DNA of 38,698 nt from Kiritimatiellia bacterium (lineage in GTDB: Bacteria; Verrucomicrobiota; Kiritimatiellia; JAFGHX01), in assembly GCA_016929905.1 (NCBI GenBank), contig JAFGHX010000485.1:1-38698 (forward strand). Reading direction: 5' to 3'. The notes beneath the pieces were generated by a model that did no database searches, was not told the origin of the DNA, and was given only the letters and a program-made list of their open reading frames with translations. Of the stretch, positions 1-10,326 are shown one piece after another. A program made the position numbers and the translations under genes. Positions within the stretch are counted from its first letter, which is position 1. Each line of letters starts with the position of its first letter.

Positions 1-8
1 GAGGGGAA

Positions 9-26
9 GTCGCCGCGCGCGGCGAC
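9..26. repeat. 18-bp perfect GC palindrome
   Basis: GTCGCCGCG is followed directly by its reverse complement CGCGGCGAC. It lies at the cut left edge, so its parent gene or operon is not visible. No clear T-tract follows, so it may be the tail of a terminator or a protein-binding palindrome. The remaining bases up to the integrase start hold no ORF I can support. Confidence 0.35.
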
Positions 27-188
27 GGGGAGGGTTTTCTGGCGCCCGAACCAGTCTTCTTTCTCGCGCTCCCCCAATCTCTCCGTTGTCATCCGACGTT
101 CGAACAGTTTATTAGTCAGAATCTTTCTGTCCAATTCGGACATTCGTGCTTGCGATGATCTGATTTGACGTTATGCTACCATGCGGGA

Positions 189-1591
189 ATGGACACGGTC
201 AAGTCACAAGCGGAGATGTCGGAAGCGGAGCGTGCGTTCTGGGCAAGATACGCGAATGCATTGGTATTTCGTGGGATCGTGGGCCGGTCAGGGGAATGGC
301 ATCTGCGCCGTGCGCAGCGGTTTGTCTACGGGCTGGAGGGGAAGAAACTGCGCGAAGTCGAGGCGGGCTTCGTCGATGACTACGTGGCTGAATTAGGCAG
401 AGACCCAAAACTGGAAGACTGGCAGGTGGCGCAGGTGGTGTCGGCCCTTCGCGTTCTGTTCGTGGACGTGGTGTCGGCGGAATGGGCGCGGGGCTACGAT
501 TGGCAGGGGCGGATGGATGCGTGCCGGGAACTTGGGGCAGAGCATCCGACGGTGGCACGCGAGGCGCCTGTGGCGGACGCGGCGGGGTCTGTCGACGGGA
601 AGCGGCGGGCGGCGGCCTTGAGCGAGGAGGCGGTGGGCGCCATTGGGCGGCTGCGCGAGTTGACCCGGGTTCGGAACATGTCGATCCGGACGGAGCAGAC
701 GTATGGGGAATGGGCGATGCGCTACGCGCGGCACAACGGCGGGGCGATTCCGGCCGATCCGGGCCGCGTCAAGGCCTATCTCGAGTACCTGGCGCTGGAA
801 CGGCGGGTTTCGCCGTCGACCCAGACGCAGGCATTGAATGCGTTGGTGTTTCTCTACCGCGAGGTGCTGCGGGCGCCGCTGGGCGATCTGGGCGGCTACA
901 AGCGGCCGAGCACGCGGCGGAAGCTGCCGGTAGTCCTGACCCGTGCGGAGGTACAGGCGCTGCTGGGCGAGATGTCTGGCCGCTTCGGGCTGATGGCGAA
1001 GCTGCTTTGGGGGACGGGCATGCGTCTGATGGAGTGCGTGCGGCTGCGGGTGAAGGACGTTGATTTTGGGAACGGCTATATAGTCGTACACGGCGGCAAG
1101 GGCGGGAAGCACCGGCGTGTGCCGTTGCCTCAGATTTATGCGGCGGAGCTGAAGGCGCACCTGGCGCAGGTGCGCCTTCAATACCAGACCGACCGCGCCG
1201 CGGGCTACGGCGAGGTCTACGTGCCCGACTCGCTGCGGCGGAAGTACCCGAGCGTCGCGCATGAATGGGGCTGGCACTATGTCTTTCCGGCGGCGCGGAT
1301 CAGCACCGATCCGCGTTCCGGCCGGCGCATGCGGCACCACATCAACGAGAACGGGCTGCAGAAGGCGGTAAAGGCGGCCGCGTCGCGCGCGGGCATTGTG
1401 AAGCAGGTGAACTGCCATTGCCTGCGCCATTCGTTCGCGACGCACCTGCTGGAGGCGAACTACGACATCCGCACGGTGCAGGAGCTGCTCGGTCACGCGG
1501 ATGTGAGCACGACGATGGTGTATACGCACGTCATGAACCGGCCGGGCGTGGCCGCGCGCAGCCCGGCCGATCTGTTCGGGGAGGCGTCGGG

Positions 1592-1595
<4 letters not shown>
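189..1595 (+). CDS. intI: Integron-type tyrosine recombinase (IntI family) with extra N-terminal domain
   Basis: Site-specific tyrosine recombinase of the integron integrase type. Catalytic residues are visible, numbered from the ATG at 189 (468 aa): Arg279 in TGMRLME, His410 and Arg413 in HCLRH, His436 in LLGHAD and nucleophile Tyr445 in MVYTHV. The block between the first Arg and HxxR carries the IntI-specific stretch around EWGWHYVFPA and DPRSGRRMRHH, which ordinary XerC/D proteins lack; this separates it from phage and Xer recombinases. Typical IntI proteins are about 320-340 aa. Here about 150 extra N-terminal residues precede the usual core-binding domain (about 150-240) and look like a second SAM-like core-binding domain (WQVAQVVSAL). 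A TTG at 165 would add 8 residues; ATG 189 is preferred, although no strong ribosome-binding site precedes either. The stop overlaps the next gene. No recognisable attC cassettes are seen in the 188 bases upstream. Confidence 0.9.
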
Positions 1596-2575
<980 letters not shown>

Positions 2576-2644
2576 GCCGAACGGCCTTGCGTACAGGTGA
2601 CGTTCTCGGCAGGGTGTGTTGTTCCGATCCGCGCCGGGCCTCAC

Positions 2645-4015
2645 TCAGCGCAGGACCCGCAGGACGTCATCGGGCGCGAATACGGCACAGCCTTGCACGG
2701 GGCCCCCTTTCCGCTTCGACCAGATGGCGTAATGCGGCCGGCGTCCGGCGAGGAACGGGCAACGCTCCGCTTTCGCCTGCAGATCGTAGGCGACCCGCGC
2801 AGGGTCGACGCGATCCGACCATTTCGCTTCTCCGAGCAGGACATGCCGGCCGTCCAGCGACTCGGCCGCGACATCGAATTCCACGTCAGCCGCGCGGCCC
2901 CACCAGGCGGAGGCCGGCCCCCACTCGACGCCGCTTGCGCCGAGGCGGGGTACCGAGAGACGGGCGAGGTCTTCCCAGATCGCCGCCACGTGCTGCGACA
3001 GGCTGGAACGGATGCGCGAGTACACGGGGTCGACAAGGCCGATCTCGAGCAGGGACTCGGACGGCAGAACAAAACGGTACCAGAACGCCAGAAAGGGATC
3101 GGCGAGCCTGTACCGCGTCCGCTTCGTGGATCGGGGCGATTCGCCGAAGGGTAGGTCGCGCCGCGCATAGCCCAGCTCCACGAGCTGCGCAAGCGGACGC
3201 GAGAGGTTCCCGGCCGGGCTGCCCAGCCGCGCGCCGATCTCGGAGATCCGATGACAACCGGCGCCAATGAGCGAGAGGATCGAGTGCGGCTGGACCTCTC
3301 CCAGCGCATTGTCGGACAAGAGCCGTTCGGGTTCCTCGTGGAGGATTCCGTTCGGGTCCAGTACCGCTTCCCGGATCGCCCGCTCCGTCGAGCCCGCTTC
3401 GTTGTGCAATTCCCAGTACCGCGGAACGCCGCCCCAGACAGCGTAGGCTTCCACAGCTTCGGGTCCGCTCAGTCCGAGCGCGTCCGGAACCCAGCCGGCC
3501 GGAAGCGCCTGAACCTTCAGTACCTCGCTGGCCCGTCCGTAGAGAGGGGCGGTTGCGTCGAGCACCGCCCCGTGCATCATGCGTTGGGATGAGCCGCAGA
3601 TGACGAAGTGGCGCCGTCTGTCGCCGAGCGTGTCCAGGACCGCCTGCAGCACACTCGGCAGGTCGGGTGAAATGCGGGCAAGATTCGGAAATTCATCCAG
3701 ATAGAGTACCGTTCCGTCCGGAGCCCGATCCGAAAATGTCTCCAGAAGCGCCCGCCAGTCCGGATACTCTGCCCTGGCGAAGCCGGGAATCAGCCCGTCC
3801 ATCCGCTCGGCCAGGGTCCTGCGCTGCAGCCGTTCCCCTCGAAGATCAGCCAGGTAGTAGACGCCCTTGTCGTGAGCGGATGCGCTTTCCTGAATCAATC
3901 TGGATTTCCCGCACCGGCGCCGGCCATACAGGACTGCCAGATTGGGCGTCGCCGCCGCAAGTGCGCGCCGCAGCCGCCCCAGTTCCTCAGTCCGATCCAG
4001 AAACGGCAATCGCAT
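2645..4015 (-). CDS. AAA ATPase with C-terminal DUF234 nuclease-like domain
   Basis: 456 aa. The N-terminal P-loop GRRRCGKS (31-38) and Walker B VLYLDEF (103-109) fit the ATPase_2 (archaeal-type AAA) family. A winged-helix region follows around CHRISEIGARLG, and then the DUF234 domain with VEFDVAAES and LLGEAKW, resembling PD-(D/E)xK nuclease-fold cores. The family is common but its function is unknown; toxin-antitoxin-like or defence roles have been suggested for relatives, which is not shown here. The start is ATG 4015, preceded by AGGAAGGGGA; an in-frame TTG at 4036 lies upstream of the predicted transcription start and is rejected. It is a single gene convergent with oppF (about 70 nt apart) and has its own AT-rich promoter, suggesting an independently acquired unit. 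Confidence 0.82.
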   Translation of the reverse strand: MRLPFLDRTEELGRLRRALAAATPNLAVLYGRRRCGKSRLIQESASAHDKGVYYLADLRGERLQRRTLAERMDGLIPGFARAEYPDWRALLETFSDRAPDGTVLYLDEFPNLARISPDLPSVLQAVLDTLGDRRRHFVICGSSQRMMHGAVLDATAPLYGRASEVLKVQALPAGWVPDALGLSGPEAVEAYAVWGGVPRYWELHNEAGSTERAIREAVLDPNGILHEEPERLLSDNALGEVQPHSILSLIGAGCHRISEIGARLGSPAGNLSRPLAQLVELGYARRDLPFGESPRSTKRTRYRLADPFLAFWYRFVLPSESLLEIGLVDPVYSRIRSSLSQHVAAIWEDLARLSVPRLGASGVEWGPASAWWGRAADVEFDVAAESLDGRHVLLGEAKWSDRVDPARVAYDLQAKAERCPFLAGRRPHYAIWSKRKGGPVQGCAVFAPDDVLRVLR

Positions 4016-4038
4016 GCTTCTTCCCCTTCCTGGCAATA

Positions 4039-4068
4039 ATTATGATCAACGATATACATGTTTGACAA
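4039..4068 (-). promoter_or_regulatory. Sigma-70-type promoter for the DUF234 ATPase gene
   Basis: On the minus strand, TTGTCA (-35, 5/6 match) is separated by 18 nt from CATAAT (-10, 5/6 match). It lies in an AT-rich patch unlike the surrounding GC-rich DNA. The predicted start, near 4032, gives a short leader holding the ribosome-binding site before ATG 4015. Confidence 0.6.
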
Positions 4069-4102
4069 GCATAATGTTTGATATTCAAAATACTCTTGTT
4101 GG

Positions 4103-4146
4103 CCGGCGGCACGACGTGCCGCCGGGGAAGCGGCGAGACGCCGCTT
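4103..4146 (-). terminator. Two tandem hairpins ending the pgk-dxs operon
   Basis: Immediately after the dxs stop there is an 8-bp stem AAGCGGCG/CGCCGCTT with a 3-nt loop (4128-4146). Next comes a 10-bp perfect stem CCGGCGGCAC/GTGCCGCCGG with a 3-nt loop (4103-4125). No long U-tract follows, so this may be a Rho-assisted end, a 3'-stabilising structure or a REP-like pair of palindromes. Confidence 0.55.
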
Positions 4147-6018
4147 CTACCTTTTGAGCTGTTGGAGGATGGCTTTGGCGATATCGGGTGCGGTGAGGTG
4201 GAACTGTTTCATGAGCGACTCGGGCCGGCCATGCGGGATGAACTCGGCGGGCCAGCCGAACTTGAGGACCGGCCCGGGGAAGCGGGCGTTGCGCAGCGCA
4301 TCTTCGAGCGCGGCGCCGAACCCGCCCTGGACGACGCCGTTTTCGAGAGTGGCGAACAGTTTGGCGGCGCGGCTCTGTTGGGCGAGCCGATCGGAATCGA
4401 GCGGGCGGACGAACCGCGGGTTGACGAGTCCGGCTCGGACTTTTTTCTTGGCCAGCGCGGCGGCGACCTCGCGTGCGAGCGGGATCATATCGCCGAGCGC
4501 CCAGATCTGGACGTCGTCGCCGGGCGCGAGGATTTCCGCCTCGCCGCACGTGAGTTCCGTGTGGATTTCGGGCAGGGGTGTACCGGGTCCCCGCCCGCGC
4601 GGGTAGCGGATGACGACGGGCCGCGTCCAGCGCGTGGCGGAGTAGAGCATATGGGCCAGTTCCGCCTCGTCTTTCGGCTGCAGGATGGCGAGGTTGGGCA
4701 CGGCATGGAAGAGGGCGATATCGAACACGCCGTGATGGGTAGGCCCGTCCTCGCCGACGACGCCGGCGCGGTCGAGGCACAGGATGACGGGCAGGTTCTG
4801 CAGGCAGATATCGTGGATGACGTAGTCGACGGTGCGCTGAGCGAAGGTCGAATACAGCGGGACGACGGGCCGCATGCCCTCGGCGGCGAGGCCGGCGGCG
4901 AAGACCACGGCGTGTTCCTCGGAGATGCCGACGTCGAAGAACCGGTCCGGGAACTCCGCGGCGAACTCGGTGAGGCCGGTCCCGGCGCTCATGGCGGCGG
5001 TGATGGCGACGATGCGTTCATCTTCGCGGGCGAGCCGGGCGAGGGCGTGCCCGAAGACGGCGGACCAGCCCGGGGCCCCGCTTTTGGCGAGCGGTTCGCC
5101 GGACTGCGGGTCGAACCTGGACGTACCGTGCCACGTTTCGGGCGCGTCTTCGGCGGGGGTATAGCCTTTGCCTTTCTGCGTGGCGACGTGCAGGAGGATG
5201 GGTTTGTCCCAGCGCTTGGCGATTTCGAGCGCGGAGAGCAGGGTGGGGATATCGTGCCCGTCGATGGGCCCGATGTAGCGCAGGCCGAACTCCTCGAAGA
5301 TGGCGCTCTTGAGGAACAGGCTCTTGACGGCCTCTTCGATGCGCCAGTACACGTGCCGGATCCGGTCCTTGATGCGGAGGTGCCGTGTCACGGCGCCTTC
5401 GATGCTGCCCTTCCACCGGTTATAGCGCGGGTTGGCCAGGAGTTTGCCGAGGTGTCGCGACACGGACCCGACGTTTTCGGAGATGGACATTTCGTTGTCG
5501 TTCAGGATGACGATCAGCCGGTTTGCGGTGGTCTCGATGTTGTTCAGCGCCTCCAGCGCGACGCCGCAGCCGATGGCGCCGTCGCCGATGACGGTGAGGA
5601 TGTGTTCGGGCCCGTTGCGCCGGTCGCGCGCGACGGCCATGCCGAGTGCGGCGGACAGGGCGGTGCCGCTGTGCCCGGCGCCGAACGCGTCGTAGGGGCT
5701 TTCGTCGCGGCGCAGGAACCCGGAAATGCCGCCGTCCTGGCGCAGGGTGTGGAACAGCTTGCGGCGGTCGGTAAGGATTTTGTAGGCATAGCACTGGTGG
5801 CTGACGTCCCAGACGATCTTATCGGCGGGCGGATCGAACTGGCGCAGCAGCGCGATCGTGAGTTCGACCACCCCGAGATTGGCGGCGAGGTGGCCGCCGG
5901 TCTTGCTGACGGTATCGATGATGAACGCGCGCAGCTCGTCGGCGAGCGTCGCCAGTTGTTCGAGGCTGAGCGCCTTGAGGTCGGCGGGCGAGTTGACGGT
6001 GTCGAGGACCTTGCTCAT
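4147..6018 (-). CDS. dxs: 1-deoxy-D-xylulose-5-phosphate synthase
   Basis: Thiamine-diphosphate enzyme that condenses pyruvate with glyceraldehyde 3-phosphate, the first step of the MEP isoprenoid pathway, in the cytoplasm. Full length at 623 aa. Visible are SKTGGHLAANLG with the conserved His43, the ThDP/metal motif GDGAIG (145-150) to NN (159-160), YIGPIDGHD, and the transketolase Glu in GISEEHA (Glu367). The C-terminal transketolase domain ends in GWPAEFIPHG. Start ATG 6018 has GTGGGGA upstream. It is the last gene of the pgk-tpiA-secG-opp-dxs run, 39 nt after oppC. Its substrate glyceraldehyde 3-phosphate is a triose handled by TpiA in the same operon. Confidence 0.97.
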   Translation of the reverse strand: MSKVLDTVNSPADLKALSLEQLATLADELRAFIIDTVSKTGGHLAANLGVVELTIALLRQFDPPADKIVWDVSHQCYAYKILTDRRKLFHTLRQDGGISGFLRRDESPYDAFGAGHSGTALSAALGMAVARDRRNGPEHILTVIGDGAIGCGVALEALNNIETTANRLIVILNDNEMSISENVGSVSRHLGKLLANPRYNRWKGSIEGAVTRHLRIKDRIRHVYWRIEEAVKSLFLKSAIFEEFGLRYIGPIDGHDIPTLLSALEIAKRWDKPILLHVATQKGKGYTPAEDAPETWHGTSRFDPQSGEPLAKSGAPGWSAVFGHALARLAREDERIVAITAAMSAGTGLTEFAAEFPDRFFDVGISEEHAVVFAAGLAAEGMRPVVPLYSTFAQRTVDYVIHDICLQNLPVILCLDRAGVVGEDGPTHHGVFDIALFHAVPNLAILQPKDEAELAHMLYSATRWTRPVVIRYPRGRGPGTPLPEIHTELTCGEAEILAPGDDVQIWALGDMIPLAREVAAALAKKKVRAGLVNPRFVRPLDSDRLAQQSRAAKLFATLENGVVQGGFGAALEDALRNARFPGPVLKFGWPAEFIPHGRPESLMKQFHLTAPDIAKAILQQLKR

Positions 6019-6057
6019 CGATGTATCCCCACGGACCAGTCGAACCGGGCGCGGCGG

Positions 6058-7044
6058 TCACCCCTCGCTCGTGCGCAGGCGCGGATCGAGCGCGTCGCGC
6101 AGTGCGTCGCCGAACAGGTTGAAGGCGAGCACCACGAGGAAGATGGCCAGCGTGGCGAACCCGAGTTCCCACCACACGCCGTACCACAGGCGCAGGCGTG
6201 CGTTACTGATCATAATACCCCATGACGGTTCGCCTTGCACGCCAATCCCGAGAAAACTCATGATGACTTCCGTCCCGATCGCGGCGGGGAACCGGACGGA
6301 GAAGGTAATGATGACCAAATGGAAGACATTCGGGAGGATATGGCGGAAAATGACGCGGAAATGGCCGACGCCGAGCGCGCGGGCGGCGCGCACGTAGGTG
6401 CGTTCCTTGTGCTTCATGACTTCGCCGCGGATCAGGCGGCAGAGCCCGACCCAGGTGGTGAGCCCGATGCCGAGGTAGACCCCGCGCAGGCCGCGGCCGG
6501 CGACCATGGCGATGGCCAGCACGAACAGGAGGGTGGGCATGCAGGCGAAGGTGGAGTAGAGCCACACGATCAGGTCGTCGGTCCGTCCGCCGAAATAGCC
6601 GGCCAGGCAGCCGAGCAGGACGCCGATCGGGATGGCGATCAGCGAGGTGATGATGCCGACCTGGAACGCGATGCGCACGCCCTGCACCACGCGGCTGAAC
6701 ACGTCGCGGCCGAGGCCGTCGGTCCCCATCCAGTGCTCCGCGCTCGGCGGGCGGTACTGTTGGTCGAGGTCCTGGCGCTGGTAGGGCGGCGTCTGGCCCG
6801 CCACGCGTTCGGCGCGCAGCAGCTTCACGAGCAGTTGGCGGGCGGGCGCGAGCATGCGCGGCGGGTCGGCGTCGACGATGTGGTAGCGCCAATAGACGAG
6901 CTCGCCGTACAGGGCGGTGATCACGAACGCGGCGATCACGGCCAGGCAGGCCATGGCCAGCGGGTTGCGGCGCAGGCGCCGCCAGGCGCCCGCCCAGAGC
7001 GAGCGCCCGGTCCGTGCAGCCGGCATGTCGTGTTGTGGCGTCAT
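6058..7044 (-). CDS. oppC: Oligopeptide ABC transporter permease OppC
   Basis: Inner-membrane permease, 328 aa, of the BPD-transporter family. It has an N-terminal OppC helix (AMACLAVIAAFVITALYG), the characteristic MGTDGLGRDVFSR segment, several hydrophobic helices and the EAA-like coupling loop ARALGVGHFRVIFRHILPN that contacts the ATPase. It ends with the typical NLFGDALRDALDPRL. ATG 7044 overlaps the oppB stop by four bases (ATGA), so the two permeases are translationally coupled. The open frame continues upstream across oppB, but that is only absence of stops in GC-rich DNA. Confidence 0.95.
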   Translation of the reverse strand: MTPQHDMPAARTGRSLWAGAWRRLRRNPLAMACLAVIAAFVITALYGELVYWRYHIVDADPPRMLAPARQLLVKLLRAERVAGQTPPYQRQDLDQQYRPPSAEHWMGTDGLGRDVFSRVVQGVRIAFQVGIITSLIAIPIGVLLGCLAGYFGGRTDDLIVWLYSTFACMPTLLFVLAIAMVAGRGLRGVYLGIGLTTWVGLCRLIRGEVMKHKERTYVRAARALGVGHFRVIFRHILPNVFHLVIITFSVRFPAAIGTEVIMSFLGIGVQGEPSWGIMISNARLRLWYGVWWELGFATLAIFLVVLAFNLFGDALRDALDPRLRTSEG

Positions 7045-8378
7045 TGGAGTCTGACCCTCGGATCGACAAGCGCGTAGCAGATATCCGTCATGAGATTCGC
7101 CACGACGTAGAGGACGGCCCCGACGAACACGAGGGCGCGGATGACGTCGAAATCGGACATGTTCAGCCCGTTGATGGCCATGGCGCCCAGCCCGGGGATC
7201 CCGAAGAAGCTTTCGAGCAGCAGGCTGCCCGTGTAGAGGAACGGAATGGCCATCACGACGCTGGTCAGGATGGGGATCATCGCGTTTTTGAGCACGTGCC
7301 GGAACAGGACCCTGCGCCGGCCGGCGCCTTTGGCGAACGCCGTGCGAACGTAGTCGCGGTACATCTCGTCGAGCATGACGGTGCGATAGAACCGGAGGTT
7401 CGCGCCGAGCCCGCTGACGACGCCGATGAGGACCGGCAGCAGCAGGTAGCGTGCCGACTCGAACCCCCAGACGGGGAACCAGCGCCGGATATAGCCGAGG
7501 TAGTACTGGCCGAAGACGATCCAGACCAGATAGTTCACGCTCATCAGCACGACGGACAGCACGACGAATAGCCGGTCGACAACCGTATTGCGGAAGAAGG
7601 CGCAGACGAGCGCGAGCGTGATGGCGGTGAAGAGCCCGACCCCGAACACCGGCACGGTCAGCGCGAGGGACGGCCCGATGCCGTCCTTGATCATGGTGGA
7701 GACGCGCTGGTTCGTCTCGTGCGAGACGCCGAAATCGAGCCGGGCCAGTTGCCGGAGGTAGAACCAGAACTGCGAGTCGAACAGGTGCCGGGCGCGGCGG
7801 TTGAGCCGCAGCGACGCCATGTCGAGCGTGCCCTGCTCGACGACGAACGTGCAGGTGAGCCCGGCGGCACGGGCGCCGGTGGCGAACACGAGCGTCGCGG
7901 TGCGGAACCCGGCGCAGGGGCGCAGCTCGGCGGTCACCGGCTGCCCGCCGGCCTGCCGGACCACGAGCCTGGCGCGCCCGGGCGCCTGCAGCCGATACCG
8001 CACTCGCCACCGGTACGGCTGTTCCGGGTACAGGCTGAACGCGAGCGGGACGGCATACTCCCCCGGGCCGGTCAGCACGAGGTGGCCGGCGGGCTCGGTT
8101 TCGTGGCGAACGTTCTCGATGCCCTTCCAGGGGCCGGGCCCGAGCGAGAAATCCGAGTGCGTGTAGGCCCGGATCGTACCCCAGTGCCCGGCGATCAGCG
8201 GCTTGTTATAGCCGCGTTGGACATCATAGTCCTCGAGCGTCTTCGGTGTGGCGTTCTTGCCCAGCTTCAGCAGCGCCGGGTCGCCCCCGGCCATATTGAA
8301 CAGGACGAACGTGAGCAGAATGACCCCGAGCACGGTGGGGACCATGTACAGCGTTCTGCGTAAGATGTAGCGCAGCAT
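7041..8378 (-). CDS. oppB: Oligopeptide ABC transporter permease OppB with large periplasmic insertion
   Basis: Inner-membrane permease, 445 aa, about 110-140 longer than usual OppB/DppB. The N-terminal helix (YILRRTLYMVPTVLGVILLTFVLF) and the C-terminal half, with the EAA-like loop RTAFAKGAGRRRVLFRHVLKNA and FFGIPGLG, are normal. Between residues about 66 and 200, in the first periplasmic loop, lies an extra block with alternating beta-like strands (YRWRVRYRL, RARLVVRQ, RTATLVFATG, CTFVVEQG, LDMASLRL), resembling a carbohydrate-binding-type jelly roll. Normal OppB sequence resumes at FYLRQLARLDFGVS. It follows oppA by 33 nt. What the extra domain binds is unknown; a role in docking the binding protein or a ligand is an inference. 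Confidence 0.93.
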   Translation of the reverse strand: MLRYILRRTLYMVPTVLGVILLTFVLFNMAGGDPALLKLGKNATPKTLEDYDVQRGYNKPLIAGHWGTIRAYTHSDFSLGPGPWKGIENVRHETEPAGHLVLTGPGEYAVPLAFSLYPEQPYRWRVRYRLQAPGRARLVVRQAGGQPVTAELRPCAGFRTATLVFATGARAAGLTCTFVVEQGTLDMASLRLNRRARHLFDSQFWFYLRQLARLDFGVSHETNQRVSTMIKDGIGPSLALTVPVFGVGLFTAITLALVCAFFRNTVVDRLFVVLSVVLMSVNYLVWIVFGQYYLGYIRRWFPVWGFESARYLLLPVLIGVVSGLGANLRFYRTVMLDEMYRDYVRTAFAKGAGRRRVLFRHVLKNAMIPILTSVVMAIPFLYTGSLLLESFFGIPGLGAMAINGLNMSDFDVIRALVFVGAVLYVVANLMTDICYALVDPRVRLQ

Positions 8379-8411
8379 GTCTCGGTCCCGGGCGGCGCCC
8401 GCCTCACGTGT

Positions 8412-10286
8412 TCATTTCCGCCAGTGTGTCCGGCCGTAGGTGGCCTGCCAGTCGCGGCGTGCCGCCGTGTCGATCCGGTGAAATCTCGTCATACCGTACG
8501 GGAAATCGTGGGGCTTGTAGTTCCGGATCCAGTGGTGGTGCAGCCCGTAGGCCATGCGGTGGTACATGTAGATCCAGGGGCAATCCTCGATCAGGATATC
8601 GGCCATCCGCCTGTACAGCGCGGTGCGCTCGGGCGAATCGGGCATCACGCGGACCTGCTCGTACAGCGAATCGAATTCCGGGTCCTTGTAGTTGCTGTGG
8701 TTTGTGCCGGGCGATTCGTTCGGGCCGTAGAACAGTTGCAGGAAGTTCTCCGCATCGGGGTAATCGGCGATCCAGCCCAGCCGGTAGAGCTGGCACTGGC
8801 GCCGTTCCACCTTGCTGAGGAAGGTGGGCCAGTTGTTGTAGCTGGGGTTGAGCGTGACGCCGATCCGGGCGAGGAAGTCGGCCAGCAGATCCATGGACTG
8901 CCGGACTTCCGGTTCCTGCCCGCTGCCGAGCTCGACGGTGAGCTGGAGCCGCTTGCCGCTCTTGGCCTCGATTCCGTTCGGGTAGCCGGCCTCGGCGAGC
9001 AGGCGGCGCGCCTGCTCCAGGTTGAAGGGGTAGGGGGACGCCTTGTCCTCGTAGCCGGCGACGCCCGGCGGGATCGGGCCGACGGCGCGGATGACGCGGT
9101 TGTTGAGGAACCGGACCCACCGGCCGGAGTCGAACGCGCAGGTGAGCGCCTGGCGCAGCTTCTTGTTGGGGCCGACGACCGGATCGTCCATATTGAAGCC
9201 GATGTAGAAGATGTCGAGCGTGGGCGCGGAGAACAGGCGTATTTTCATACGGCGCAGGCTGTCGGTCAACCCGCGGTTCTCGGTGACGACGGCATCCCAG
9301 TTGTCGCGCGAGATGCCGGACGATTCGAGCCCGCCGGTGACGAACTTGAGCCATTCGGTGGAGGAGTCGGAGACGACGAACTGTACGACGCGGTCGATGA
9401 ACGGGACGGGTTTGCCCGCGTCGTCGAGCAGGCCGGCTTCGGCATCGCCGGGCTCCCCTTCCGAGGGGTACAGTTCGACACGGCCGGTTTGCGCCCATTT
9501 CGGGCTGCGCTCGAACTCGACGCGGTAGTTGCGCCGCCACCGGGCGAGGCGGTAGGGGCCGGTTCCCACGGGGTGGTTCAGGAATTCGTGGCCGTAGTGC
9601 TCGACGGCCTCGCGCGGCACGGCGAAGGCGTAGTGCATGGTGAGGATCCAGAGCAGTTGCGGATAGGGCCGTTTCAGCCGGATCCGCAGGGTGCGCCGGT
9701 CCGGGGCGCGGAGCCCGTCGACGGGCGCGTCGTAGTCTGTCGGCCCGTCGCCGCCCGATTCTTTTCGGAACTCGTCGAGCCCGACGATCCGGTCGTTGAA
9801 GACCCACCAGCCCGTCGATTCGGTCTTCATGTCGGCCACGCGCTTGATGGAATAGACGAAATCCTCGGCGACGAGTTCGCGGCCTTTCCCTTTTGTGCCG
9901 GTGAAGCAGGGGTCATCCTGGAAATACAGGCCCGAGCGGAGCGTGAAGGTGTAGGTCAGCCCGTCTTCGGAGATTTGGGGGAGCGCCTCGGCCAGAAGCG
10001 GTTTGACGCGGTAGGGGCGGGCGAGGTAGGCATACTCGAGGAGTCCTTCGTAGATCTTGCCGATCGCGTTGGCGGAGGCCACGTCGCCGGCCTTGACGGG
10101 ATCGAACCCGCGGATGCGGGCCGTGGTGCCGTAGAGGACCATCGCGCCGGGGTACGATTCGCGCGGGGTGGCGTGGCGGCAACCGGCGAGGCCGGCGAGC
10201 GTGGCGGCGAGCAGGGCGCCGGCAAGCAGAGGGGGCCGCCGGGTACGGTGTGGCGCGGCCCCGAATTGACGAACGCGGGTTCTCAT
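8412..10286 (-). CDS. oppA: Peptide-binding lipoprotein of an ABC transporter (OppA-like, SBP family 5)
   Basis: Periplasmic solute-binding protein that feeds OppBC, 624 aa. A lipoprotein signal ends in LAGLAGC with Cys36 as the lipidated residue. Family features include RGFDPVKAGDVASANAIGKIYEGLL, LTYTFTLRSGLYF, the DFVYSIKRV segment, HPVGTGPYRL, IGFNMDDP and the C-terminal LYRRMADILIEDCPWIYMYH. ATG 10286 is chosen because it gives a clean signal peptide; the frame stays open far upstream across secG, which is not coding for this protein. It lies 40 nt after secG. The size and motifs fit OppA/DppA rather than nickel or sugar binders; exact ligand unknown. Confidence 0.93.
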   Translation of the reverse strand: MRTRVRQFGAAPHRTRRPPLLAGALLAATLAGLAGCRHATPRESYPGAMVLYGTTARIRGFDPVKAGDVASANAIGKIYEGLLEYAYLARPYRVKPLLAEALPQISEDGLTYTFTLRSGLYFQDDPCFTGTKGKGRELVAEDFVYSIKRVADMKTESTGWWVFNDRIVGLDEFRKESGGDGPTDYDAPVDGLRAPDRRTLRIRLKRPYPQLLWILTMHYAFAVPREAVEHYGHEFLNHPVGTGPYRLARWRRNYRVEFERSPKWAQTGRVELYPSEGEPGDAEAGLLDDAGKPVPFIDRVVQFVVSDSSTEWLKFVTGGLESSGISRDNWDAVVTENRGLTDSLRRMKIRLFSAPTLDIFYIGFNMDDPVVGPNKKLRQALTCAFDSGRWVRFLNNRVIRAVGPIPPGVAGYEDKASPYPFNLEQARRLLAEAGYPNGIEAKSGKRLQLTVELGSGQEPEVRQSMDLLADFLARIGVTLNPSYNNWPTFLSKVERRQCQLYRLGWIADYPDAENFLQLFYGPNESPGTNHSNYKDPEFDSLYEQVRVMPDSPERTALYRRMADILIEDCPWIYMYHRMAYGLHHHWIRNYKPHDFPYGMTRFHRIDTAARRDWQATYGRTHWRK

Positions 10287-10326
10287 ATGTCCGGGCACGC
10301 GCGGGCGGTCTCGCACGCGTGTGCCG

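Noticed and set aside
1..188. attI/attC sites or gene cassettes upstream of the integrase
   Set aside because: GTTATGC at 170 recalls a core site, but no paired GTTRRRY/RYYYAAC boxes or foldable attC could be found in so little sequence.
4078..6225. 715-codon open frame on the plus strand
   Set aside because: Antisense shadow of dxs, which has complete catalytic motifs; no ribosome-binding site or family features.
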